DNA of 64,000 nucleotides, from assembly GCA_039545355.1 (NCBI GenBank), contig BCJJ01000017.1:124001-188000 (forward strand). The letters are read 5' to 3'. Below are positions 30,270 to 42,256 of the stretch, one piece after another; the first letter of the stretch is position 1; each line of letters opens with the position of its first letter. The position numbers and the translations under genes were made by a program. Origin of the DNA: Trichosporon coremiiforme. Taxonomy: Eukaryota; Basidiomycota; Tremellomycetes; Trichosporonales; Trichosporonaceae. The notes beneath the pieces are model-generated. The model did not search any database, was not told the DNA's origin, and saw only the letters and a list, made by a program, of their open reading frames with translations.

Positions 30270-33200
30270 TTAATTGCTCTTCCTGCTCGCAATGAAGACG
30301 CCCAAGATGACCACGCCGAGGAATCCAATAGCCGCCGGCAGCGCGAGGTCCTTGGGCAGGACGCCTCCGATGAGGTCCTCGGCCGGTTTGGCGTGCACGC
30401 CCTTGGCGCCGTAGGCTGCGTTGTGCGCCGGGTCCGCGTCCTCCTCCAGAAGATGGCTCTCGCCCTTGGCAGGCGGGACCGTCTCGGCGACCTTGAGTGC
30501 CTCGACTGCGTCTTCGCCGCCCGCCGAACGCGCGGCCTCCTCCCAGTTCTTGCCCCCGTTCAGGAGGAGGGTGACGCGGTCCGTCTTCTGCCCGCGGGCC
30601 GTGTTGACGGCGTCGAGCACGTCGCCGTCCGCCGTGATCTGGACGAGATCGCCCTCGTCGTCCGTGTACGCGATCGTGAAGACGGAGCTGTCGGCGGCGG
30701 GGCGGCCGTCGGTCGGCTCGTCGAAGAAGGGGTCGCTTGAGAGCTTGCCGTGGATGATGTCCCGGAGCAGGTCGTAGCTGTCGTACCGCGCTTGGAAGCG
30801 GTGCACGCGCCCAGAGGGCGTCTTGAACTTGAACACGTACGTGCCGTCGTCCACTGGCAGGGCCGGGGCGAGCGAGGATGTCGCGCCCTTGCCGATGTCC
30901 GAGATGGCGTCGTTCGTCTCGTTCACGACACTGGCGGAATCGCCCGGCATGACCTCAGACATGGGCGAGGTCGCGTTCGAGAGCGCGCGCTGGTGGCCCA
31001 CCTTGCTCGGCGTGTCTGGGATCGCACCCGAGATGGCACTGTGCGACTCGTCGTCGCCGCCCGCAGTGTTCAGCGTGTCGAAGAACTTGCTCCACATCGG
31101 TCCCGCGTCGCTTCGGTCGTCGTTCATCGTGTCGATCTGCTCGAGCGTCGCGTACGTCAGCTTGAGCACATCGACAATGCCGAGCAGGCGACCGTCAGCC
31201 TCGACAACAGGCAGGTTCAGGTAGTGTCCCGTGTGCATCTTCTTCAGCGCGTCCTGCACCGTCATGTCGGGAGGCGCAGTATCGGGGTGCGGCGTCATGA
31301 CGCGGACGACGCTGCAGCGCGACGAGTCGAGACCGGCGGCAATGACACGCAGCACAATGTCCTTGGACGTGAAGATACCGGCAATCTTCGGGGGTACGCC
31401 GTTGTTGCTGACGCCCGACATGACGCTCGTACCGTTCGGCTCGAGGACGCACACGGCAGTCGTGCGGCGCTCCTTCATGAGGCGTGCGGCCTCGCGGACA
31501 GACGTGCGGGGCGTAACAGTCGGGGGAGGAAGGCTCGTGTCCAGGACAGACGTCAGGTCAGGCTGCGCCATGCGGTCACGAAGGGCATCGACGTAAGCCA
31601 TCATGGCAGCGGCCTGCGGGTTGGCCGTCAGGTTCGGGCCGAGCTCGGTCTGGACACCGGCGAGCGCCATCGACAGCTGGCTCGTAGCCGAGGAGCTGCG
31701 CTCGACCTTGGCGAGAGCGTCGTGGAACACCTTGGTGATGTCCAGCAGACCGACAACGTCACCATCGTCGTTACAAACGGGCTGTTATCAGTTACGTTAG
31801 CGCCAAACTAACTCACAAGGTGACGGAAGTGGCGAGAGACCATGACCTGGAGGGCCTCAGTCGCAGAAGTAGTGTCACGCGTAACCATGGGGTTCCTCGT
31901 CATGATCTGGGCGACAGTGGTGGTACGAGGGTCAAGGCCGTCCGCAGTCACGCGGAAGGCGAGGTCCTTGGCGGTGAAGATACCGCTGAGACCCTCCTCA
32001 TCGTCGACGACGAGGACACAGTCAGTGCGCTTAGCCGCACAGAGCTGCGAGGCGTCGGCGATGCTCATGCCCTCGGGGACAGTGAGCGCCGGGCTGGGTC
32101 GGAGACCGGCAACGGTACCCTTCTGATGGCGCCTCGACGGGCGCTTCAGGAAGCTCGACTCCTGGCGGTGCTGGGGCTCGCTAGGTCCGCGGCCACCGCC
32201 GGGACGCTTCCGCGAGAGCTCATTCTCAATCTTCTTGCGCAGCGACTGCGATGGTGAAGGTGGTGCGACAGAGACAGTAGAGCGATAACGTTGACGTTGG
32301 GCGAGATCAGCATCGGATGAAGGGGTGTTGTCATCGCCGTTAGCGGGAAAGGCGACACCAGCGGGGAGCGGACGTTGTTTCGTGCGTTTGGGTGATACAG
32401 GCGGGAGTTCGGATTTGTTGACGCGGGGCGAAAGAGAGGTGTCCGAGTCGGGAGGGGTCAGCGGGCGGGTGGTCGTCGGTGGTGGCGCCAAATAATTGCG
32501 TTTGTTATTGTTTTCGTGGTTGGATGCGGCGTTGTGCATGGAGCGGGGAGAAGCGTAAGCATTCGTCATGGCGGATTTCGGGCAATGAACAGCAAACGGA
32601 AGGAGCGAAATGAAGGACAGAAGGATAAAAGTGTCTGTTGTTGTTGATCACGAGAAGTAAACAACCGGGATCGGACCAGGTACGCTTACCACGAGGGGGA
32701 TGTGGGATGAACCCAGCCTCGTGGTGGTGACTAGCGGCGGCTGTGGTTTTCGAAACGAGGGGAGCCGCGAACGCGCGCGAATGCAGGCGCAAGCGATGAG
32801 CGGCTTCCGAGGTGTGCGGCCTGTGCGATGCGGGGTGCTGGTCATGCACAGCCAGGTGTCGTGCATGCGTTGAACGCTGAGCGCAAAGACGGCGGCAAGT
32901 TTCGGACAAGCACGGTGACGGGGAACCTGCAAGGACCCCCGGATCGCTCCACGCCGGGAATGAACGGAAGCTGGGAGAGAGACAAGGATGCAAAGGTGGG
33001 GGGGTAAATGCGAGTTGTGCAAGTGGGTGTGCTGTGTAATATTGCGATTCAGACTAGCCCAGCAATGCAAGGTCATGGGACCCGAGTGCTTTCCCAAACA
33101 AGCCAAACAAGAAGAGGCTGGCAAAGGTGGTCGTTTGGTTCTGGCGCAAGAAAATCGGGAGGGTTGGGCAAGAGGAAAGGGGCAGGGGATGGACTCACCT

Positions 33201-33336
33201 CGTCGCGGCGGGACTGCTTCCTGCGGGTGTCTGCAGCAGCAGAGGAGGGAGTGTTGTTTTGGGAGGACATGGGGGAGTGAGTTGGAGAAGATGAAACGTG
33301 ATGGAGGCCGCCGTTGGGGACAGGTATCCTGCTCAT
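30270..33336 (-). CDS. CBS-domain and PB1-domain membrane protein
   Basis: Exon 1 is 33336-33199, intron 33198-32246, exon 2 32245-31817, intron 31816-31782, exon 3 31781-30270, giving 692 aa. The join of exons 1 and 2 reads SRRDE-SLRKKIENELSRKR, which resembles the basic N-terminus usual for this family. Two paired CBS modules follow: ALTVPEGMSIADASQLCAAK to GIFTAKDLAFRVTADGLDP, then ASVREAARLM-type sequence to GIFTSKDIVLRVIAAGLD, and DMTVQDALKKMHTGHYLNLP. They probably bind adenine nucleotides. A PB1 domain starts near YVFKFKTPSGRVHRF and ends LVQITADGDVLDAVNTAR. The last 25 residues form one membrane helix (LPAAIGFLGVVILGVFIA) with a short basic tail, so the protein is tail-anchored. S. 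pombe Mug70 has the same layout. Role unknown; nucleotide sensing at a membrane is inferred. An alternative start at 32569 exists. Confidence 0.85.
32246..32569 (-). CDS. Alternative 5' coding segment of the CBS-PB1 gene
   Basis: 108 codons open from ATG 32569, in frame and continuous with exon 2 (no splice needed). They encode a Pro/Ser/Thr-rich stretch with several SP and TP sites. It overlaps the long first intron of the main model. Used as a start, it gives a 754-aa protein. Either a second promoter makes a different N-terminus, or this is an intron that is open by chance. Confidence 0.4.
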
Positions 33337-34189
33337 GAGTGTGTGTGGTTGAGTGGGTGCTGGGTGCTGGGTGAGGGATAGGTAGGGCGGCGGCAAAGGA
33401 GCTACTAGCTGCCAGAGCAAGGCAAGGCAAGCGAAGAGAGGAGGGAGACGACTGGCAATGCGGCCCGCCTGGCTGGCCTGGCTGGCCTGGCTGGCCACGG
33501 TTGCGCGCTGCATGCGCTGCACGCTGATACGAGCTTGGCCACTGGCTGGCGACGGCTTAGGGACTTTCCGAGCTCAGGCTTTGTTTTCGTCAAGCTTCAG
33601 CGCACTCGTTGGCCACCCAGTGCACCCGGCACGGCATCCCAGGGTCAAACGACGCGCACCCCGCCCTGGGACGCGATCTCGCCCTTCACTCTAACCCCCC
33701 TCGGCCCTTGCGCGCCTAGCATCCAGCAGCCACCCCACGTGAGACAGTCTTACGATTCTCCGCCCGGCCAACCGGCCAACAGTCAATTAGAGTTCCAACC
33801 ATCCCGGCATTGCATCATTTCACACTCAATACAAAAAGTCGATCGCACGTCTCATCTCTCCCTCTCCCCAGCTCTGCCGAGAACCAAACAATCCCTCCTG
33901 GTGGAGTTGGGAATGTCGGACGATAGCGTCCTTTTGGAGCTCCTCAGGCTCTGCGGTCCCTTCTTCGTGCATTGCCGGGGTGTTTGACGATGCAGCAACA
34001 CCCGCTCGCGGGACCAGCAGAGCGACACTGACCGCATTGAACTAATACCCCTGAGAAAGCAGGCGCGGTTGAGCCCGCTGCAAGCCCTATAGGGTGCAAC
34101 ACGACCCTCCTGCTCGATCCGACCGTTTGAGAGGGTTGCAGACGCCTCTGCGTCCTCGAGGAATCTAGGCAATGCATCAATATTGCTTT
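33337..34189. other. Upstream region of the CBS-PB1 gene
   Basis: 850 bp: promoter of the CBS-PB1 gene and 3' flank of ALG3. It includes a 9-bp tandem repeat (CCTGGCTGG, three copies, 33468-33494). No gene supported. Confidence 0.4.
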
Positions 34190-35795
34190 CTACTTGATCT
34201 TCTTCTGTTGCGCCATCTGCTGCTGCGTCTGCTTCTGCTGTCGCCCCGGGGCGTTCATGTACCACAGACCAGCGAGCATGGCGACGTGCGCAGTGTTGAG
34301 CATGAGGGAGCTCTTGTTCGTGGCGGGGTAAGTGTCCCACGCCTTCTCGAGCACGGCGAGGAGTCCGACACTGTGGGTCAGCTACGGCAGGCCACAAGAC
34401 AGCTTACAAGACGGGGAGCTGGCCCCAGGAGCCTCCAAAGTAAAGGAGAAACGGTAGTTGGTGGAAGTACCAGGCGTGGAACTGGTAGTGCAGCGAGCGC
34501 GCAAATGCGACCCCGATCAGGTTGGAGCAGAACAGGACTAAAGGAACGTCTGGTGTCAGTTCCGCTGCTTAACGTCTAACTCACGGTGGCTTGTCAGCTG
34601 GCCGGGGAGGACGGCGGGCTTGAACATGTTGCGGAGAGGGTAGAGGCCGCGCTTGAGCACCGCCAGCGTACCGCCCGGCACGGGGTTCCAGCGGCACCAT
34701 CCGAACGCAATGAGGGTGATAACGTGAGCGACGAGAAGCGCCTTCGCAAACGTCTGCGACAGGAAGCGCTCCTCGCCGATCATGTGCCAGTTCACGGTCC
34801 ACTTGTAGAGGAACTGGCGAGAGAAATCGAACGCCGACGTGAAGTAGGCGATGATGTTGGGAACGTCGTCGAGGAAGTGCATCGACGGCAGGCCAAGCTG
34901 CACGAAGACGATGATCACGCATGCCTTGAATGTCTCGAAGAAGCCGGTGTGCTGGAAGAGCAGCACGAGGAGACCGGGGAAGAACAGCAGGATGTTCATC
35001 TTCACGCCGAGCGCAAGGCTGTCATCAGCTCAAAGCAAGCAGCCGTCAAGCTCACCTATACACGAAGCAACCGACCTTCCACCAGTTGTACTGGAAGATC
35101 ACGACGGCAGAGTACAGCAGCACCATTGCGAGAGGGTCATTGAACAGGCGCAGGAGGTAGATCGAGTGCGAGCGTTTGCTCAGCACAAGGGGGATCAGCG
35201 TCCACTGCGGCACGTGCTTCGTCCTTCCAGCGAGGTAGTAGATCTGCGCAGAAAGGAGAAAGGTGATCGTCTCAACGGCGAGGAAGATGAACTGCGCTGG
35301 GCGCTCGCGTCCATGAGCGGGGAGCAGCTTGTGGAAGGCAGTGTAGATGTAGAGGTGGCCAGCCGGGTATCTGATGTCAGTTTCCGGGAGAGCTGGTCTC
35401 AACTCACACTAGCGGTCCGGTCTCTCCCTCAATCTTGGAGTAGTCTCGCTCGCCGGACAAGAACATGTCGACCTGCTGCATGTACGCATCCCAATCGATC
35501 TTCGTGTCTGGGGTCAGGTCGTGGCCCGGATTATTCACCTACATGGAACCTTGAGAATGATGACTATTCCGAGAACAATCTGGAAGAGCGCAAGCAGACC
35601 GGCAACGAGCCAGTAGTATCTCCGATCGTTCATGAGCGAGTTCGCGGCCGCGACGGGATCGCTGAGCACGTTCGCGACGGTGAGGTCGATATATTTCGTG
35701 GGCTGCTCGACAACGACCTCCTCGGTGGTCTCTACCGTTGCGCGCTTCTTTGGTGAGGCTTTTGCTTGCCTCTTGGCCGCTTTCTTTGGCGGCAT
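34190..35795 (-). CDS. ALG3: Dol-P-Man:Man5GlcNAc2-PP-dolichol alpha-1,3-mannosyltransferase
   Basis: Adds the first luminal mannose to the lipid-linked oligosaccharide in the ER (GT58 family). Six exons: 35795-35543, 35507-35408, 35370-35056, 35018-34585, 34549-34408 and 34370-34190, phases consistent, 474 aa, near the usual 440-460. Splicing restores family blocks: [41 protein letters not shown] with [24 protein letters not shown], and late [20 protein letters not shown]. About ten hydrophobic helices are visible. The N-terminus is Lys/Arg-rich and the C-terminus ends in a Gln/Lys tail (QQKKIK), compatible with ER retention. The Asp in TKIDW is a conserved luminal acidic residue. It shares a divergent spacer with PMR1. 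Confidence 0.94.
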
Positions 35796-36366
35796 GTCGG
35801 AATAGGATGAAATGAGTGTTGAATGGGAAGATTGCTCCGCCGAGCGCGGTCATGACTTGGACCTGGCCAGATCGCTGGTAGGTGACTCGAGGTCCGAAAC
35901 GCGGGGCCTCCACCTTCGTGCCTGGCCATCCTGTGGCGGGGTGCGCAACGTGTCCAGCTATCTTTCAATCTTCGCTCCCAACAACAAACGACCGTGTCCA
36001 AAAGCCACAGATCCGAACAGGGCATGCATACACAACCTCGGCGCCTCTGTTGTTGTTTGCGCGGTCGATGGCGCTCCCGGAACGCCTCGGCTTTGCGGCG
36101 GCCGCACGCTGACATGAGGGACGGCCTTGGCCGGCGTGGAGCGGGACCAGATTCCTGATTTCCAGTCCGCATTACGAAGATGGAGACCGACGCATCACGC
36201 TGGAACTGATTTCTCTCCTGCCACCACGACTGTGTCTCTTTTTCTTGTGTGCATTAGCCCCAGACCCATCTACCACCTCGCAGCCATCGCACTCGCTTCT
36301 CGGCTCAAGCCTGTTACGACCGCATCGCCCGTGATTGCGACTCGCTGAAGCGTCCAGAGTGCGCCA
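35796..36366. promoter_or_regulatory. Divergent promoter region of ALG3 and PMR1
   Basis: 571 bp between ALG3 (minus) and the Golgi pump (plus). It ends in a pyrimidine-rich leader on the PMR1 side. No TATA box is obvious. Confidence 0.5.
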
Positions 36367-39300
36367 ATGGACCCCTCACGGCGCTCTGGCCCCGTCAAGC
36401 GTCGCTCCCCGCCCCCCTCGTCGCGCGGCTCGCCGATGGGCGACCCCACCGTTGTCTCCTCAAGACGAGGCAGAGCGTTCGAGTCCGACTCTGAAGATGG
36501 TGGCGTCCCCACTCCTTCAGCCGGGTATGCGTACTCGACGACGCTGAGGCGTCAGAGCTCGCCGCATCGCTCGCGGCGATCCCTCTCCCGCTCTCGAGCC
36601 GGAAGTGGAGGCCATGACATGGCCAACCCGTACGACGCCGCTGTTCCCAACGGACAAACGTTTACCCCCTGGGAGCCCGAGCCGAGCATGCTCGACAAGG
36701 CGCTCGACGTCGTCCACCGCATCACCGGCAAGCGCGACCCGGAGGAGCTCCAGGAGGAGGCTCGGGAACGGCAAGATCGCCGTCAGCGCGAGACGCCTAG
36801 TGCGATCTATGCGCACAAGAGCATCGAGGTTAGTAACTCTTGCTTTTTGGGTCCAGTGCCTCGACTGACTCTCAGGAAACTGTCAAGGACTTCGAGACCT
36901 CGCCCACCGACGGTCTGTCGTCGTCTGTCGTTCCCGCCCTGCTCGCGCGATATGGGCCGAACGAGTTTGAGCTCCCGCCCGAAGAACCGCTCGCGATCAA
37001 GTTTGCCAAGCAAGTCTACGAGAACCCCCTCATCCTCCTTTTGCTCGGAAGCAGTGTCGTGTCCGCCCTCATGGGCAACTACGAGGATGCAGCATGCGTC
37101 GTGATCGCTGTCTTTATCGTCCTCACCGGTGAGCTGTTCTGATCGACGATGTACCTAACAGACAGTCGGATTTGTCCAAGAGCAGCGATCAGAAAAGTCG
37201 CTTGAAGCGCTGAACAAGCTTGTCCCCCACTACTGCAACCTGATCCGCGACGGCCGCCCGCATACCCCGCTCGCCAACACGCTTCTGCCCGGAGACCTCG
37301 TCACGTTCTCGGTCGGAGACCGCATTCCCGCCGACATCCGCCTCATCAAGGCTGTCCAGCTCGAGATTGACGAGTCGGCGCTCACCGGTGAGACCCGCCC
37401 GGCCCGCAAGAACACGGAGATGTGCGACCGTGGCGAGGGCGAGGACACGCACGGCGAGGGCGGCGGCAAGGCGCTCGGCGAGAGGCACTGCATGGCTTTC
37501 ATGGGCACGCTTGTGCGCAGTGGTGAGTTACAAGATCTAGTTCATCCTAACTCTCAGGCCACGGAACCGGTATCGTCGTCGGCACTGGCAAGGACTCGGA
37601 GTTCGGTGTCGTCTTCTCCATGATGCAGGACGTCGAGGAGAAGCGTACCCCGCTCCAGATCTCGATGGATGAGCTCGCGAAGCAGCTCTCGATCCTCTCC
37701 TTCGGCATCATCGGCGTCATCGTACTCATCGGCGTAATCCAGCACCGCTCCTGGCTCGAGATGTTCACGATTGGAGTTTCGCTGGCCGTCGCCGCCATTC
37801 CCGAAGGTCTCCCCATCGTCACGACCGTCACTCTCGCCCTCGGCGTGCTGCGCATGTCGAAGCGCAAGGCCATCGTCAAGAAGCTTCCCAGTGTCGAGGC
37901 GCTCGGTAGCGTCAGCGTCATTTGCTCTGACAAGACGGGCACGCTGACCAAGAACGAAATGACCGTCACGCACATGTACGCGGTCGATGACCTGGTGGAC
38001 CTGAACCCGCAGCTCGCTGCGGCCGCGACCCTCGGCCCTACGCACCCGGACACGGCTGCTTTCTCCCCCTCGCCCGCGGTGGCGAAGACGGCGCTCGTCG
38101 CCAACATTTGCAACAACGCGTTCAAGAACGAGCAAGGGGTCAACGTCGGCAACGCGACCGAGGTCGCGCTCCTGAACGTGCTTCCAATCCTGCGTCTTGA
38201 GGACGAGCGGAAGAACTTTGAACGCCGCGAGGAGATCCCCTTCACGTCCGAGTCCAAGACCATGTTTGTTTACGGCTCACTGAACGGCGGCGCGGACCTC
38301 GTGTACATGAAGGGTGCGATTGAGGCTGTTCTCGCGCGCTGCAAGTTCTATTACGTCTCGGACACGAGCACGCCGGCCCTCGACGCCGCGACGAAGGAGA
38401 AGATCCTCGACCGCGCCATGGACGTCAGCAAGCGCGGCCTGCGTGTCATTGCGTGTGCGTACGGGTTTGCCAAGGGCCCCCTCGGGGAGGAGGACAACCT
38501 GATTTTCACGGGTTTCGAGGCCATGATGGACCCCCCGCGCCGCGGCGTCGCGCACGCCATTACGGCGCTGCACGGGGCGGGTGTCCAGGTCGTCATGATT
38601 ACGGGTGACGCTGAGCCGACTGCGCTCGCGATTGCGCGCGAACTCGGCATGAAGGTGACTCCGTCTGATGCGGGCGCCAACTCGAGCTGCATGCTCGGTT
38701 CGCAGGTGGACCAGCTGAGCGAGCGCGAGCTCGTCGAACGAGTTCCCTCTGTCACTGTGTTTGCGCGCACGACGCCTCGGCACAAGATGGCGATCGTGAA
38801 GGCGTGGCAGATGCGCGGCGCAATCGTGGCCATGACGGGCGACGGCGTCAATGACGCGCCGGCGCTCAAGATGGCCGACATTGGCGTCAGCATGGGCAAG
38901 TCGGGTACCGATGTGGCCAAGGAGGCCGCGGACGTGATCCTCGTCGACGACGATTTCGGCTCCATCCTCCCCGCCGTCGAGGAGGGCCGGTCCATCTTCT
39001 ACAACATCCAGAACTTCCTCTCGTTCCAGCTTTCGACTGCCGTTGCCGCGCTCTCGCTCATCACCCTCAGCACCATGTTCCGGCTCGCGAACCCGCTCAA
39101 CGCGATGCAGATCCTCTTCATCAACATTCTCATGGACGGCCCGCCGGCGCAGGCGCTCGGCGTCGACCCGTCGCGCAGGGAGGTGTTGAACCTCCGCCCG
39201 CGACGGAAGGACAGCAGCGTTCTCAGCCGCAACATCCACTTCCGTGTCCTGTTCAGTGCCGCGTGCATCATCCTCGGCACGCTGTTCATTTACGCGTACG

Positions 39301-39647
39301 AGATCAGCGACGGCTCCATGTCCCGGCGCGACCAGACCATGACCTTCACCGGGTTCGTGTTCCTCGACCTCGTGTCTGCGATCCAGAACCGCGGCGTCAC
39401 GACGCCCCTCGCGCGCAACCGCATGCTCTTCGTCACCGTGTCCGTGTCCTTTGTGTGCCAGCTCGCGCTCATCTACGTCCCCCTGCTGCAGCACGTGTTC
39501 CAGACCGAGGCGCTGGCCTTCGGCGACCTCTTCGCCCTCCTCGCCATTGCGGGCACGAGCTTTGCCGCCCATGAGGTGCGCAGGTTCTGGGAACGCAAGC
39601 AGGCAAAGGAGGAGCAGTTCGAGCAGAGCAACTACATGATGGCGTAA
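36367..39647 (+). CDS. PMR1: P-type Ca2+/Mn2+ ATPase, Golgi type (SPCA)
   Basis: Pumps Ca2+ and Mn2+ into the Golgi. Exons 36367-36828, 36876-37128, 37166-37522 and 37558-39647, phases consistent, 1053 aa. P-type landmarks in order: the actuator motif ALTGET, helix 4 IPEGLP, the phosphorylation site ICSDKTGTLT (Asp 482), MITGDAEPTALA, and the hinge MTGDGVNDAPALKMADIG. Late helices contain FINILMDGPPAQALGVD with the ion-site N and D that mark SPCA pumps rather than plasma-membrane types. It is about 100 residues longer than yeast Pmr1 (950 aa). The extra part is an N-terminal Arg/Ser-rich segment (residues 1-85) with SP sites that could be phosphorylated. Loss in other yeasts causes glycosylation defects, matching its divergent neighbour ALG3. 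Confidence 0.95.
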
Positions 39648-40518
39648 AGTGCGAGCCGAAGCGAGCTTCAGCGAGCGCAGGTATTGTGGAGCGAGGCGAG
39701 CTGAGCCAGTCTTGGACCAGCGGGCGCAAATGGACGCGGAGAGCGAGCGCCGAGAGCGCCGCCCCAACACCTTGCACCGTCGCAACTAGATAGAGTATCG
39801 ATACCACATGGATGAGACAATTAGACCAGACATCCTCCGCCCAAAGCACACTGTGCCTCAAGCCACTGACGTCCGCCGTGAGTCTAACGCGAGTACGAGG
39901 CGGGTGGCCTGGATGGGGGCGAGACACGCCACGTCACATCGCAGATGGGATGGAGGTAGCTCTTGTGGCGAACATCACTTGCTGCGTTGGCTGCGTTGAC
40001 AGCCGACATGTACTGGAAGATATGGAGATGCACATACTAAACCGCTTAGTTTGGCATAGTGGAGGCGACTGTGGACCTCGGACTGGACTCGGAGTTTGTC
40101 ACAGGATGGCGCCGGGAAGGAATGGAACGACTGGGTGGCAAATCCAGTACCGGAGCACCGGAGAACCGGAACGGCAGCAGCACCGCCCACCTGTTACGCG
40201 TCACGCTTCACCCGCGGGAGGTCACTGCAGTCACTCTGGGTGGCTGGTGGACCCGGCCCGGATGGCCTAGACGCGCCAGGCGGCTGTCTACGATCGATTC
40301 GGCCCCACAGCGTTGTCTATTCAGTCACTCAGATCGTTGGTGGGGCAGCTTGCTGTCGTCGCCGCCCACTCGTCTTTGTGTTGCTCGCGTTCGCTTCGCT
40401 CATTTCGCTCGCCGCTGGTTGCTCGCGACTCTACTGCTTGGCTTCAATTCTGCATTACTTGTACATAACTTCAAAAAAGACTTCGGAGTGAAACAACACT
40501 TGATGGTAGTTGACAGGC
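39648..40518. other. Convergent intergenic region
   Basis: 870 bp between the 3' ends of PMR1 and the protease gene. An A-run (CAAAAAAGAC) near 40472 is the only A/T-rich spot. Nothing else seen. Confidence 0.4.
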
Positions 40519-42256
40519 TTACTTGGTCGAGGTCGCGTTGTTGTAGGCAAGGAGGTTGGGCGAGCCCTTGCCGACGTCCTTGAGCTGGCCGGGGGTAGCG
40601 AGCGCGAGGAGGGCCTTCTTGAGCTGGGCAGTCGTGATCTTCTTGTCGCCGACGCGCTGGAGCTCGACCGTCTCGGCGGGCTTGGGGAGGACGAGCTTCA
40701 TCCAGCTGGGAACGAGCTCGTACGCCTGCGAGTAGATCGAGGCCTCCTGCTCGACGAGCTCGACAGAGCCGCCGTTGATCGTGAACGTGGGGTGGCCCTC
40801 GATCGAGAGAAGGTAAGCGAGCAGACCACAGATGTGGGGCGACGCCATCGAGGTACCAGAGATGGTGTTGGTCGACTCGGGACCCGTGTTCCAGGTCGAG
40901 AGAATGTTGAGGCCAGGGGCGAAGACGTCAACGCACTTGCCCCAGTTGGAGAAGTAGGCGCGGTCGTCACCGATAGTGGAAGCACCGACAGTGATGGCGC
41001 CCTTGGCAGCGGCGGGCGAGTACTTGCACGCGTCAGAGTCGTCGTTGCCAGCAGCGACGGCGAAGTGGAGGCCGTGCTCGACAGCAGCGTCAACGGCCTC
41101 GTCGAGCGAGGGAGCCTTGCCACCTCCGAGCGACATGTTGGCAACGGAACCCTTGTGCTTCGTCTTGCCGGTGAGGGCGAGCTCGCGCGCAGCCTCGGCG
41201 GCAATCTTGGCAGCGTCCTGGGCAGCCCACAGGACACCGTCAATGACGTCGGACATGGTCCCGGATCCGTTGGAGCCGAGAACCTTGACAGCGACAAGGT
41301 TGGCACCCTTGGCGACACCGTACTTGCGCGAACCGACAGTACCAGCGCAGTGGGTGCCGTGTCCGTTGCCGTCCCGGTCCTCGTCGTTGCGGGGGATGGT
41401 CTTACCCCAGCGGGCGCGGCCCTGGAACTCGACGTGGTTGATGTTGATACCCGTGTCGATCACGTAGGCAGTGACACCGTCACCTCCGGATCCGTCATAG
41501 GTGTACTTGTTGAAGGTGCCGAGGCGGAGCTCCTTGCGGTGCGAGATGCGAGCGAGGCCCCAAGGGGCACCGATCTCAGTCTTGAGCTCGTCGTCGCCAG
41601 AGAAGGCGTCGTCGACACCCTGGGGGACCTCAGTGGTGGTCATGATCTGGTCGTGGTCGACGTAAGCGACGTCAGGCGACGAGCGAATCAGCTCGAGGGT
41701 CTCCTTCGAGAAGCGACCGGCTGATCGGTCAGTTCACAATCCATCTACACCAGAACATCTACTCACCGTAACCAGCATAGTCGATACCCTGGGGGGTGAA
41801 GACGTTGGTGATACCAGCCTCGTCGCCCTGAAGAGGCTGTGTCTAGTTAGCACGCGAACTCATGTTTGTTGCCACCGAGTTGCCACCCGACCAGCCACCG
41901 ATCCCACCGAAGCACGGGCGCGTCATCGCCGCCAGCAGTGTGGGCACGCATCCAGAGCCACCGAGCTACTCGCAGAGCTGCTCGGAGCTCCGATCGGACA
42001 ATGATGGGTGTGACCGGAGGTGGCCGAAATGGGGTGGTGACGTCGGGGCGTGAGGGGGGCAAACACTTACGCTAGCGACCGCCGACTGGGCGATGGAGTC
42101 GAGGTGAAGGGCAACGTTGGCAAAGTCAACGCCCTTCTTGAAGACGACAATGTACTGGTCATCGATGATGTCGCCGTTCGAGCTGAGGGGCGCGAGCTGC
42201 GAGATGGGGGTGGCGAGAATGGCCGGGAGCAACGAGAACAAGACAGCGAGACGCAT
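40519..42256 (-). CDS. PRB1: Subtilisin-type serine protease, cerevisin/proteinase B-like
   Basis: Exon 1 is 42256-42071, exon 2 41836-41767 and exon 3 41720-40519, phases consistent, 485 aa. The preproprotein starts with a signal peptide (MRLAVLFSLLPAILATP), then an I9 propeptide (YIVVFKKGVDF to VAYVDHDQ) that folds and inhibits the enzyme before maturation near residue 110-130. The S8 catalytic triad is intact: Asp 174 in YVIDTGI, His 206 in GNGHGTHC and Ser 376 in SGTSMASPH, with oxyanion Asn 311. The arrangement and length fit vacuolar proteinase B better than secreted oryzins. A short C-terminal extension (about 90 residues) follows. Vacuolar location is inferred. A TTATAA element lies about 160 bp before the ATG. 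Confidence 0.93.

Noticed and set aside
38277..39785. 502-aa ORF opposite the PMR1 exon
   Set aside because: Shadow of a GC-rich codon-biased exon. Arg/Glu/His-rich with no motif, and the plus strand has full P-type ATPase motifs.
40510..41724. 404-aa ORF opposite the protease gene
   Set aside because: Antisense shadow; the minus strand holds the complete catalytic triad.
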